Part shown: piece by piece, positions 1 through 6,464 of the stretch
Layout of the letters: each line of letters begins with the position of its first letter
Numbering within the stretch: position 1 is the first letter of the stretch
From: a virus
DNA: 23,156 nt
IMG/VR virus record: IMGVR_UViG_3300021197_001907
Location: 1-23,156 of that record
Reading direction: 5' to 3' (one strand)
Made by a program: the position numbers and the translations under genes
The notes under the pieces: model-generated
What the model was told of the DNA's origin: nothing
Databases searched by the model: none
What the model saw: only the letters and a program-made list of their open reading frames with translations

Positions 1-316
1 CAGACTCTGAATCAAAGTATACCACGTCCATACCCATCTTCTGGGCGTTGCCGGCAATCTGCGCTGCCATATAGGACTTGCCTGTAGCCTCTAGACCGGC
101 GATCTCTACGACCTTTCCGACAGGGATACCACCGAGTTTTCCTCGGCAAATGATAGAATCCAGCCAGCGTGAGCCGGTCGGAATCCAGTCCTTCACTTCG
201 GTTGGGTTTTCCTCTGTTAGGTTGTGGGCAACGTTCATGCCCGCCTTCTTATTAATAAGATTTCTCATATCCGCCAAAGACAGTTTTCCCGTCTTGGCTT
301 TTGAAACTCTAGCCAT
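1..316 (-). CDS. uvsX: UvsX/RecA-type recombinase, N-terminal part (runs off window)
   Basis: This is the first 105 codons of a RecA/UvsX strand-exchange ATPase. It coats single-stranded DNA and pairs it with duplex DNA in recombination-dependent replication and repair, together with the gp32-like protein encoded upstream. I translated it directly: after a basic N-terminus comes the WIPTGSRWLDS segment typical of phage UvsX, then a Walker A loop GLEATGKS (near residues 74 to 81), and the window edge falls in the YFDSES strand that follows. The Walker A form (LEATGKS rather than PESSGKT) fits phage UvsX better than cellular RecA, though I cannot exclude a RecA-like variant. The ATG at 316 has a GAGGT ribosome site 5 bases upstream and lies 50 bases beyond the preceding nuclease-like gene. 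A sigma70-type promoter overlaps the end of that gene. The C-terminal part, including Walker B and the DNA loops, is outside the window. Confidence 0.95.
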   Translation of the reverse strand, partial: MARVSKAKTGKLSLADMRNLINKKAGMNVAHNLTEENPTEVKDWIPTGSRWLDSIICRGKLGGIPVGKVVEIAGLEATGKSYMAAQIAGNAQKMGMDVVYFDSES

Positions 317-340
317 TTTTACCTCGTTTTAGTTTGTCTT

Positions 341-369
341 ATTATAGCACAGCGTGCTGAGAAAATCAA
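341..369 (-). promoter_or_regulatory. sigma70-type promoter of uvsX
   Basis: On the minus strand TTGATT (369 to 364) and TATAAT (346 to 341) are separated by exactly 17 bases. This lies just upstream of the uvsX start at 316, with an expected leader of about 20 bases. The -35 box overlaps the stop codon of the preceding nuclease-like gene. The spacer holds a palindrome, recorded separately. The call rests on sequence match only. Confidence 0.7.
346..358. repeat. inverted repeat in the uvsX promoter spacer
   Basis: AGCAC and GTGCT flank a 3-base centre and form a perfect 5+5 palindrome that abuts and shares one base with the -10 box of the uvsX promoter. This is where a repressor or activator operator is often found, but binding is inference. 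A similar GCACAC...GTGTGC element followed by TAT lies upstream of the DGQHR gene at 3543 to 3562. Confidence 0.5.
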
Positions 370-1400
370 GAAAGAATATTCGCAATTTCTCGGGCGTCCC
401 CTGGGCTTAGGAGGGACTTGGAGGAGGTCTCTAGGGCGCCCCTCACCTTAATCGCAATCGTAAAGCTGTGGGTTCCGTTTATGCTCATATGTGGCTTAAT
501 GCGAAAGCGAACATAAGCCTCAAGACCACTATTGGAGAAGAGGGGCACGCCCAGCCTCTGCGCAGCCGTCTCATTAAGGGCATAGAGACCCTTCCTGCCG
601 ATTTGGATATATTCGTCACCCTTGTCAGCATAGTAGCCTGCAATGGCTGCAAAATCAAAATCTACGATGTAGTCTTTTCTGCCCTTAAACCAAGCTTCCT
701 GAAGCTTTTGTTTGAGTTTCCCCGTGGTTGGCGACCTCTTAATCCCAGCGACCTGACCATCCTTATCAAGACGTAAACGTGGGTCACCGAGGGGCAAAGC
801 ACAGTTTTCGTTCAGATAGGATAAAAGCAATTGATTAAAAATAGACTTAAACAGCGCTTCATTGGCTTTATATCCAGCTGTTTCTCGTGGTTGCCAGCTT
901 TCCTTGTCAGGGTCATATTCCGCCCTAAACTGACCAAAATCAGCAGAAAGAGCGGTCTTCACTTCAATCTTTAGAGTACCTTTCGGACCAGTGATGGTTA
1001 GATCGCTGCCGTGTCCGGGTCCAGCAGTTTCAGCTTCTAGACCGGCGCCCTGCATAATTGTTGCCAGTCTTTTCTCAAAATCTATACCAGCTGTTGCTGC
1101 GCGTGTGCGGCTCTTGGGCTTGAACAAAATGAAAACACTGCCATCGAGTCGCGACTTCATCTCTAGGCGCCCCAGGGACCCCCCAATAAACGGATTGTGC
1201 ACAAACCCCATGGGCTCTAGGACGCTGAGCATCTTGTCCAAAGCATCTTCACGATTATCGTCAACAACCCGAATGGTATTTCCGCTGCCTATAAGCTGAT
1301 ATTCATAGCCTTCGTTCTCAATGGCTTGAATGGCGAGCTTAAGGTTATCACCCTTCTCTTCGGATAAAAAAGAATTAAAGTTTTCCATAAGATTTTTCAT
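366..1400 (-). CDS. PD-(D/E)XK nuclease-like protein, partner of the methyltransferase
   Basis: This protein of about 344 residues probably cuts DNA. Counting from the ATG at 1400, a FEKRL helix with E109 is followed by GSDL with D133 and then by IEVK with E146 and K148. That spacing matches the E...D...ExK core of PD-(D/E)XK nucleases, including many type II restriction enzymes. An alpha/beta domain of about 100 residues precedes the core, and a C-terminal domain of about 180 residues follows. An ATG at 1409 overlaps the methyltransferase stop (ATGA). I prefer 1400, which begins MKNLMENF, because AGGA then sits about 8 bases upstream. The overlap with a D12 adenine methyltransferase suggests a paired restriction-modification function. 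Alternatives are a recombination or packaging nuclease, or an orphan endonuclease for host DNA. The fold is inferred from motif spacing only, and I do not recognise a named family. Confidence 0.7.
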   Translation of the reverse strand: MKNLMENFNSFLSEEKGDNLKLAIQAIENEGYEYQLIGSGNTIRVVDDNREDALDKMLSVLEPMGFVHNPFIGGSLGRLEMKSRLDGSVFILFKPKSRTRAATAGIDFEKRLATIMQGAGLEAETAGPGHGSDLTITGPKGTLKIEVKTALSADFGQFRAEYDPDKESWQPRETAGYKANEALFKSIFNQLLLSYLNENCALPLGDPRLRLDKDGQVAGIKRSPTTGKLKQKLQEAWFKGRKDYIVDFDFAAIAGYYADKGDEYIQIGRKGLYALNETAAQRLGVPLFSNSGLEAYVRFRIKPHMSINGTHSFTIAIKVRGALETSSKSLLSPGDAREIANILS

Positions 1401-1405
1401 TTGCA

Positions 1406-2209
1406 TCATCCTTTAATTAGTATCTCAGAGGACTTACCCATCTTTTTGCCTCCGATATTTTTCATTCCGTAAGCCCATTCGGCTTCGCGGATTTCATAGT
1501 TTTCGTAGAGGTCTCGGATTTCTTCGCAATCGTTGTAGGACAGGACCCAGCCAGAACGCTGGCTAAGGATGTCATAGAGGGCTCTGTGGTCAAATCCTGC
1601 GTGCGTGCTGCCCTGGTCACCATATAGCCTGTCCTTGTCGTCTCCAAGTAGGTATGGGGGGTCGCAATATAAGAATGCGTCGGGGTGTTTATTAATCGAG
1701 GTTTTAAAATCCTCGCAATTAACTGTTATATTGGGCTCTCGGAAGTTATATATGCGGTCAATAGAGCTGTCAGTGAAGCGAGCGTAGGATGCCCGCTTTG
1801 ACCAGCCTCCGGAGAACGTGGCTCCTGAAAAGCTGCTCCGATTGATGGCATAGAGCTTGGCTGCGTTGGTGAAAGAGAAGCGATCGCTCTCTCTCAGCTC
1901 GTTCCGAAGGCACACAAAGTCTTCCTTTAGAAGCCCTCGCTTTCCTTCAAAATCAGGATGTTCTTTTCGGTAGGAATCGGCACAAATCGCCAACAAGCGG
2001 GGGTCTGTTAGCAACGCATTCCAAAACCACACAAGTGGCTCAAAGATGTCGTAAGCGTGGACTGGCGTCCCCCTGGCGGCAACCGCAAGCTCCACCGACC
2101 CACCCCCAAGGAACGGAGAGCAAAGCTCCGTTATGTCCTCGGGGATGAGAGGGAGGATGTGCTTTACAGCACGGGACTTACCACCCGGATATCGGAGTGG
2201 GGTCTTCAT
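1406..2209 (-). CDS. dam: D12-class DNA adenine N6-methyltransferase (Dam type)
   Basis: This 267-residue enzyme transfers a methyl group from S-adenosylmethionine to adenine N6 in DNA. The D12 class motifs are present in order: PLRYPGGK at residues 4 to 11, the AdoMet loop FLGGGS at 33 to 38, an acidic AYD at 52 to 54, and the catalytic DPPY at 183 to 186. The length matches Dam and T4 Dam (about 260 to 280 residues). By family the likely target is GATC, but target recognition cannot be read reliably. GATC sites occur in this window, for example near 2520 and 3410. The ATG at 2209 follows the DGQHR gene stop by 2 bases without a clear ribosome site, and the nuclease-like gene overlaps its end, so the three are probably translationally coupled. 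It may protect phage DNA from host or self-encoded cleavage. It could also be a standalone regulatory or anti-restriction methylase. Confidence 0.95.
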   Translation of the reverse strand: MKTPLRYPGGKSRAVKHILPLIPEDITELCSPFLGGGSVELAVAARGTPVHAYDIFEPLVWFWNALLTDPRLLAICADSYRKEHPDFEGKRGLLKEDFVCLRNELRESDRFSFTNAAKLYAINRSSFSGATFSGGWSKRASYARFTDSSIDRIYNFREPNITVNCEDFKTSINKHPDAFLYCDPPYLLGDDKDRLYGDQGSTHAGFDHRALYDILSQRSGWVLSYNDCEEIRDLYENYEIREAEWAYGMKNIGGKKMGKSSEILIKG

Positions 2210-2211
2210 GA

Positions 2212-3468
2212 TTAAGCAGCAGCTGCGGTGGGCTTGGTCAAGCCAAGTGTCTTATGCTGGCGCTTAATGCTTTTAATTAGCTCGTCTTTCCTACGAATGC
2301 GGTTGACTGGCTGGTGGGGCAGCTCCGCACACCTATGATAGTAGTTATAGGCTTTTGGCTTTACCGGCTCAGGATTACTTCCGCCAGGAGAATAGCTGGC
2401 TAGTTTTTGATTGTATAGTTCAAGCGCCTTGCCGTAAGAAGTCTGGGACTTGTCACATAGCGTTTGATCTATTTCCAAAATTTTGCTAAAAAACTTTGCC
2501 TCATCTTGGATCTGCAGACCATGATCATATACATACTCGCATGCAAACAAAACAGCCCACATAGTCTTGGAAGGAATTCGCGAGCGAGCTGACGCCTTGT
2601 AGATATCTTGCTTTTTAACGACCTTCATTGTTAGGTTCAAAATATCTCCAGACCTGCCAATAATTGAGGCGTAAGCGCTCTTGTGAATATTCGCCGGTCC
2701 TCCTACTCCTAGCTCATAAAAACTATCCAACGTAGAACTTTTAAGATCATAAAAGCTGGGGGTTACGCTGCTAATGTTTACATTAAGTGCAAGAAGCATC
2801 TTGAGAAAAAACTCATCATCTAACTGACGAGAGATGTCCGCTGGTTTGACAAACAATTTGGTAACACCGCTTTTCTCGTGCTTTCTACCAACTCCCCATA
2901 TCCAAGCACCAATTGGTGTTGCGAGGGCATGACGAAGTTCCTGCTTGTTCAGGGCTCGCGATGTGTTCTTCCTGATGAACATCCAGCCCAATTCTCTCTT
3001 GCCTATCTTCTCATATATATGAACTGAAATAAGTTGAGTTCCGTTAATATAGCTCTTAAGGTCGTTAGGAAACTCCCTGTAAAGCTTATTACTAATTTCA
3101 TGACGATTTTGTTTAGCATCATAGAACCCACCATTAAATTGAAATTCATTATTTATGAACCTATGCAAGACCTTGGTCCTATGTTGACCGTCAATCGCAA
3201 TGTATTCATACCCTCTGTTTAGAAGGTCTTGATAATATTCTATTGACTGTTCGTCTTGCGGTTGCTTCTCCTGACAATACCTAAGTGATTCTTTGATATT
3301 GACTAGGTTGATAGGCTGTCCGTGAACCCAGTTTCTGGATACGGACTCTATGTAGCTTCGCTCATCACCGATAGACCAGCAAGTATCCTTGCGATTCCAT
3401 GAGTGATCAACAAAAACTGTATCTTCATTGAACTTCCTTACGAAGTCCTCCATTGTGTGTATACTCAT
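2212..3468 (-). CDS. DGQHR-motif protein (ParB/DUF262-like)
   Basis: This protein of 418 residues carries the motif DGQHR at residues 93 to 97 inside YIAIDGQHRTKVLHRF. About 70 residues later comes IRKNTSRALNKQELRHA, resembling the Asn-rich 'N-t...L+.qElr.a' segment of DUF262/GmrS-type proteins. Known DGQHR and DUF262 proteins often act with DNA-modification or modification-dependent nuclease systems (DndB and GmrSD are examples). A nucleotide-dependent nuclease or regulatory role is therefore possible, but no function is shown. The C-terminal tail is basic and ends in a run of Ala. I chose the ATG at 3468 because AAAGGAGAT sits 6 to 7 bases upstream; longer in-frame starts up to 3546 lack such a site. 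The gene heads the cassette with the methyltransferase (2-base gap) and nuclease-like genes, and follows a 142-base intergenic region after gp32. Confidence 0.75.
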   Translation of the reverse strand: MSIHTMEDFVRKFNEDTVFVDHSWNRKDTCWSIGDERSYIESVSRNWVHGQPINLVNIKESLRYCQEKQPQDEQSIEYYQDLLNRGYEYIAIDGQHRTKVLHRFINNEFQFNGGFYDAKQNRHEISNKLYREFPNDLKSYINGTQLISVHIYEKIGKRELGWMFIRKNTSRALNKQELRHALATPIGAWIWGVGRKHEKSGVTKLFVKPADISRQLDDEFFLKMLLALNVNISSVTPSFYDLKSSTLDSFYELGVGGPANIHKSAYASIIGRSGDILNLTMKVVKKQDIYKASARSRIPSKTMWAVLFACEYVYDHGLQIQDEAKFFSKILEIDQTLCDKSQTSYGKALELYNQKLASYSPGGSNPEPVKPKAYNYYHRCAELPHQPVNRIRRKDELIKSIKRQHKTLGLTKPTAAAA

Positions 3469-3610
3469 TTTGTAATCTCCTTTCATATGTTGTGGATTAG
3501 ATCTCGCTATACGAACATTCGCATGCAAAATCATGAGTAATAGCACACATTTACCGGTGTGCCAGCGGTTGTTTTATATTAACAAACCAACAGTGATTTG
3601 TTAAGCCATT
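3469..3610 (-). promoter_or_regulatory. intergenic leader between the gp32-like and DGQHR genes
   Basis: This is the largest gap in the window. Read on the minus strand it holds AACAAA...TTTGTT (3602 to 3581), then GCACAC...GTGTGC (3562 to 3543), both short inverted repeats. Neither is followed by a clean U-run, so neither looks like a strong terminator. A weak -35/-10 pair (CTGGCA, 17 bases, TATTAC) spans the second repeat, placing it in the spacer just as in the uvsX promoter. The ribosome site of the DGQHR gene is at the left end. A promoter here is plausible but poorly supported. Confidence 0.35.
3543..3562. repeat. inverted repeat GCACAC-N8-GTGTGC
   Basis: Perfect 6-base arms flank an 8-base centre. 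On the minus strand the right arm runs into GTGCTAT, the same string that forms the right arm and -10 start at uvsX. It could be an operator shared by two operons, or an RNA hairpin after gp32. Confidence 0.45.
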
Positions 3611-4363
3611 TTAGGCATTCATTAGCTCGTTGAACGCATTGTCCACCGAGTCGGTCTTGTTGGTGTACTGTACGGTCTCCGCAGAGTTACCCTCAGCATC
3701 AACGCCACCGGAAATGAATTCCTCTAGAAGCTTCTCAACCTCATCAGAGGTCTTACGCTCAAAAAGCTCCATGATTTCCTGAATAGAATTCAGATACATC
3801 GTAGTCGTATCCGCATCCTCAGAGAGGGGTGACGGACGACGACGCGGTTGGAGCTTCGTCTGTGGGAACTGAGCGCCTGGCGGCTTCCCGTAGTTTAGCA
3901 CGAGATCGGTTCCCTCATCAGTATCGGTGATATCACCGTAATCTGGGTTTAGCACTAGATTCAGCAGACTCTCGTAAGCAGTCTTGCCATAGCCCCACCA
4001 GCGAACACCGTCAGTCTCCTCGCCACGGACAAGGACCGGGCTAAAGAAACGCTGTCGCACAAAGAGGCTCTTTGCCATCTTCTTAGAAGACTCGTCATTC
4101 TTGTCTGACCCTTCACGCCATAGATTGGAAGCGAAGTCGCAGATGGGACAGGAGTCCCCGAAATTACGCTTAGGGCATAGAATACCGCCCTTGCTTACAT
4201 TGTAGTGAAAATAGACCTCCTTGAAGGGGTCGCCGTCTGCGGTAGGCACCACACGAATTGTCTGGTTGCCGTCGTTTGGACGCCAAAAAGCACTCCTAGA
4301 AGTATCTCCATTGTTCTGCACTGCAGCGAGCTTTGCTCGCATCTTATCTAGATTGATTCCCAT
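3611..4363 (-). CDS. 32: gp32-like single-stranded DNA binding protein
   Basis: This 250-residue protein binds exposed single strands at the replication fork and during recombination. It resembles T4 gp32 in having a basic N-terminus, then H53, C63, C72 and C75 in the spacing of the gp32 zinc site (CP at 63, CPIC at 72 to 75). An aromatic-rich core follows (RWWGYGK and similar). The C-terminal half is acidic and ends in DNAFNELMNA, like the acidic tail by which gp32 contacts replication partners. T4 gp32 is about 300 residues, so this is a compact form. The ATG at 4363 has AAAGGA about 9 bases upstream. The gene has its own consensus promoter and lies after the tubulin-like gene, whose stop overlaps an inverted repeat touching that promoter. 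Strong independent expression fits a protein needed in stoichiometric amounts. Confidence 0.95.
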   Translation of the reverse strand: MGINLDKMRAKLAAVQNNGDTSRSAFWRPNDGNQTIRVVPTADGDPFKEVYFHYNVSKGGILCPKRNFGDSCPICDFASNLWREGSDKNDESSKKMAKSLFVRQRFFSPVLVRGEETDGVRWWGYGKTAYESLLNLVLNPDYGDITDTDEGTDLVLNYGKPPGAQFPQTKLQPRRRPSPLSEDADTTTMYLNSIQEIMELFERKTSDEVEKLLEEFISGGVDAEGNSAETVQYTNKTDSVDNAFNELMNA

Positions 4364-4423
4364 ATTATTTTTTCCTTTATTGGTTATAGTAAGCCGAGCG
4401 AATCTTCCCGACTTCTGTTATTG

Positions 4424-4452
4424 ATTATATCAAATTGAGGGGTAAATGTCAA
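4424..4452 (-). promoter_or_regulatory. consensus sigma70 promoter of gp32
   Basis: TTGACA (4452 to 4447), 17 bases, TATAAT (4429 to 4424) is a perfect match to the bacterial sigma70 consensus in both boxes and spacing. It lies 60 bases upstream of the gp32 start at 4363, giving a leader of roughly 55 bases. It implies strong early transcription by unmodified host RNA polymerase. Confidence 0.85.
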
Positions 4453-4468
4453 GAACTATTTTTCTTGA
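4449..4468. repeat. inverted repeat overlapping the gp32 -35 box
   Basis: TCAAGAA and TTCTTGA are perfect 7-base arms around a 6-base centre. One arm overlaps the TTGACA box and the centre includes the stop codon of the tubulin-like gene. It may be an operator for a phage or host regulator, or a small RNA hairpin at the end of the upstream message. The A/T-rich stem and lack of a U-run argue against an efficient terminator. Confidence 0.55.
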
Positions 4469-5286
4469 ACAATTGAGCTGTAGGCTACGCAATAAACGTA
4501 GTCTTCGTCATATTGAGTGGGGTATATCCCATAAGTGGTCTTAGTGTTTTTGGCGTTTTCTTTTACCTGTGCTATAACCCGTTTATGAATATTCCCCTGC
4601 TCTCTCAACTTTTTTTCATTAATAGCATAATAATACACCTTTTCTCGGACGTTAGCAAGATCAAAAAAAAGATTTTCTTCCCCTGTTTCAAAGTTAACAA
4701 GACCATACGATACGATACGGCTAATCTGATGAGGAGGGGAGATGTTGCCCATAACACTATCGCTATGTCGGAGAACATTAACCATATGCATAGTAGGGAC
4801 CATTAATTCATTTAGCTTGTCATAAAAGCCTATGATTGGCAATTCGCCAAGTATTTGCTCAAGTTTCGTGTTATCAATTAAAATGACCTTTTCGAGTAGA
4901 CCAGAGCGAGCATACTCTTGAAAAACGTTAAAAGTGACCCTTTGCTGCAGCCTGGCGGTTTCTCCGAGCAATTCTTCGTCAGAATAAACATACAACACAT
5001 GTAAATTACATTTTTTTATCTGTTCTAAAATACGTAAGGATGCTCCGCTAATCACACCGCTGCCGCCCAATATAAAGAGCACATCGTTCTCAATGCCCTT
5101 AAAGAAGCGCTTCAAGTTTCCCAAGGACTCTTCCTGCTCCTCGGGGGTTATGGCAAGCTTCAAGCCATAAGTGCTTGGTGTCCGCTTAAGCCCCACATCC
5201 ATTTTATAGACTTTGTATTGGGGATATTGAGCGAACCTATCGGCAATAGCACACCCCGCCTTACCAAGACCAATTATTGTTTCCAT
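4456..5286 (-). CDS. diverged tubulin/FtsZ-like protein
   Basis: This 276-residue protein aligns by eye with the FtsZ/tubulin nucleotide-binding domain. Residues 3 to 16 (IIGLGKAGCAIADR) match the first glycine loop. Residues 68 to 83 (DVLFILGGSGVISGAS) sit where FtsZ has DMVFIAAGMGGGTGTGA. The following segment, SDEELLGETARLQQRV...LIDNTKLEQIL, matches TKPFNFEGKKRM...TIPNDKLLKVL in order and spacing. A C-terminal domain ends in TQYDEDYVYCVAYSSI. The signature GGGTGTG is degraded to GGSGVISG and I see no NxDxxD/E synergy loop, so polymer GTPase activity is uncertain. Phage tubulins such as PhuZ and TubZ position or segregate DNA in infected cells, and a similar role is inference. It overlaps the polymerase gene by 13 bases and precedes gp32. 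A Rossmann-type protein of another family is the main alternative. Confidence 0.75.
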   Translation of the reverse strand: METIIGLGKAGCAIADRFAQYPQYKVYKMDVGLKRTPSTYGLKLAITPEEQEESLGNLKRFFKGIENDVLFILGGSGVISGASLRILEQIKKCNLHVLYVYSDEELLGETARLQQRVTFNVFQEYARSGLLEKVILIDNTKLEQILGELPIIGFYDKLNELMVPTMHMVNVLRHSDSVMGNISPPHQISRIVSYGLVNFETGEENLFFDLANVREKVYYYAINEKKLREQGNIHKRVIAQVKENAKNTKTTYGIYPTQYDEDYVYCVAYSSIVQEK

Positions 5287-6464
5287 TCTCTCATATCCCC
5301 ATAACTTTTACCATATTTTACATTAACTCCGAACTTTCCTAAAGCAGTATTTGAGAAATGTTCAATTAGAGAATTGATCATGGATGGCATTTCAATGTTT
5401 GTTACATCTAATACAACCTCATCATGCACGCAAAATGCAACAAATGACTCCTTGCCCTGAAGATACTTGTCTAGCTTGATCATTTGGCGCAATACAACAT
5501 CGGAGCAAGTGCTCTGAATAAGATAGCTCATTGCATGATGCGCATCGGCTGCTATGGTCCTGCCAAAGGGATTCTTAACTTCACCATTGCTCCAATACTT
5601 CTTTATTACCCTCTGCTTGTCATAAGCCCTATCACTCATCAAATCTCGGGATTGGGGGTTATAAAGCCATGCAAAAAACCTTTCCTTTGCGTCCTCGCGG
5701 GTAAGGGTGCTCTTATAGACGTTTTTGCGGTTCCAGTCATGAACATCAAAGTCTGGCTGCTCCATATCCGACAAAGCCAAAAAGGTTCGCAGCTCGGCGC
5801 CGTTAAAATCAAGCGAAACGAACCAATCATTGGTCGGCGTGACAACTTTTCGGAACTTCTTGTCCATTGTAAGGATTGGAAAACTGTTTTTCCTGGTTGT
5901 CAGGCGCCCTGTCTTGGTACCAAAGATGTTATAATCACACGAAAGTGAAATCTGGCTTAATTTTTGTGTAAAGTTACGTGCTCGCTTCTCGTGCATGATG
6001 TCTCGGAGAGCCCAAGGGTCAATCTGAACTTTGCGGTGCTTTATATCGTGCAAAATCTTAGCTAGATCCACCAAAAAGTCATAGTTTTCGGGCTTCTCCT
6101 GGTTTTTCAAAACGTGCTCTGTGATCTTGTTTTTCATTTCGCAATATTCTCGCAAGAAACGCTCGTTAACGAGGTCAAAAAAGCAGTTTTCAGTAAGATC
6201 TATTTTAGCCGTCGTAAAGGCACGTAGGAGCGCCTTCAATCTTTCATTAATGGTTTCCCACTCGTGGGCGAGATGGACCGGACAGGCGTCTTCTAGAGCC
6301 TTTTGGGCGTATAGGAATGCATACTCCACATTCGTCCGGTCCTGAAGTAATGCAGAGTAACTCCAGGTGTGGGTTAGGTCGTCAGGAATGGTGTCAAAGT
6401 GCAACTCGTTGTTGCAATAGACTCCGACACATTCTTCTTTGTTGTCAAGTGTCTGAAATAGCAT
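5274..6464 (-). CDS. polA: family A DNA polymerase, short form without exonuclease domain
   Basis: This 396-residue enzyme should extend primers during phage replication. It has TGRLT at 185 to 189, motif A SLDFNGAELR with D219 and E224, an O-helix R256, K260, F264 and Y268 in E. coli Pol I spacing (R754, K758, F762, Y766), Q317 in QSTCSD, and motif C VHDEV with H347, D348 and E349. All catalytic positions are therefore present. Asn replaces the usual Gly after Tyr of the O-helix. The N-terminal 170 residues are too short for, and lack the motifs of, a 3'-5' exonuclease, so proofreading would need another protein. T7 polymerase is about 700 residues. T4-like phages normally use a family B enzyme. 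The ATG overlaps the stop of the virion gene (TAATG) and has no ribosome site, implying coupled translation, or an internal promoter near 6551 to 6579. Confidence 0.95.
   Translation of the reverse strand: MLFQTLDNKEECVGVYCNNELHFDTIPDDLTHTWSYSALLQDRTNVEYAFLYAQKALEDACPVHLAHEWETINERLKALLRAFTTAKIDLTENCFFDLVNERFLREYCEMKNKITEHVLKNQEKPENYDFLVDLAKILHDIKHRKVQIDPWALRDIMHEKRARNFTQKLSQISLSCDYNIFGTKTGRLTTRKNSFPILTMDKKFRKVVTPTNDWFVSLDFNGAELRTFLALSDMEQPDFDVHDWNRKNVYKSTLTREDAKERFFAWLYNPQSRDLMSDRAYDKQRVIKKYWSNGEVKNPFGRTIAADAHHAMSYLIQSTCSDVVLRQMIKLDKYLQGKESFVAFCVHDEVVLDVTNIEMPSMINSLIEHFSNTALGKFGVNVKYGKSYGDMREWKQ

Noticed and set aside
5484-5948. 154-codon open frame on the plus strand opposite the polymerase
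   Set aside because: It is antisense to the conserved polymerase motifs, with no ribosome site; a shadow frame.
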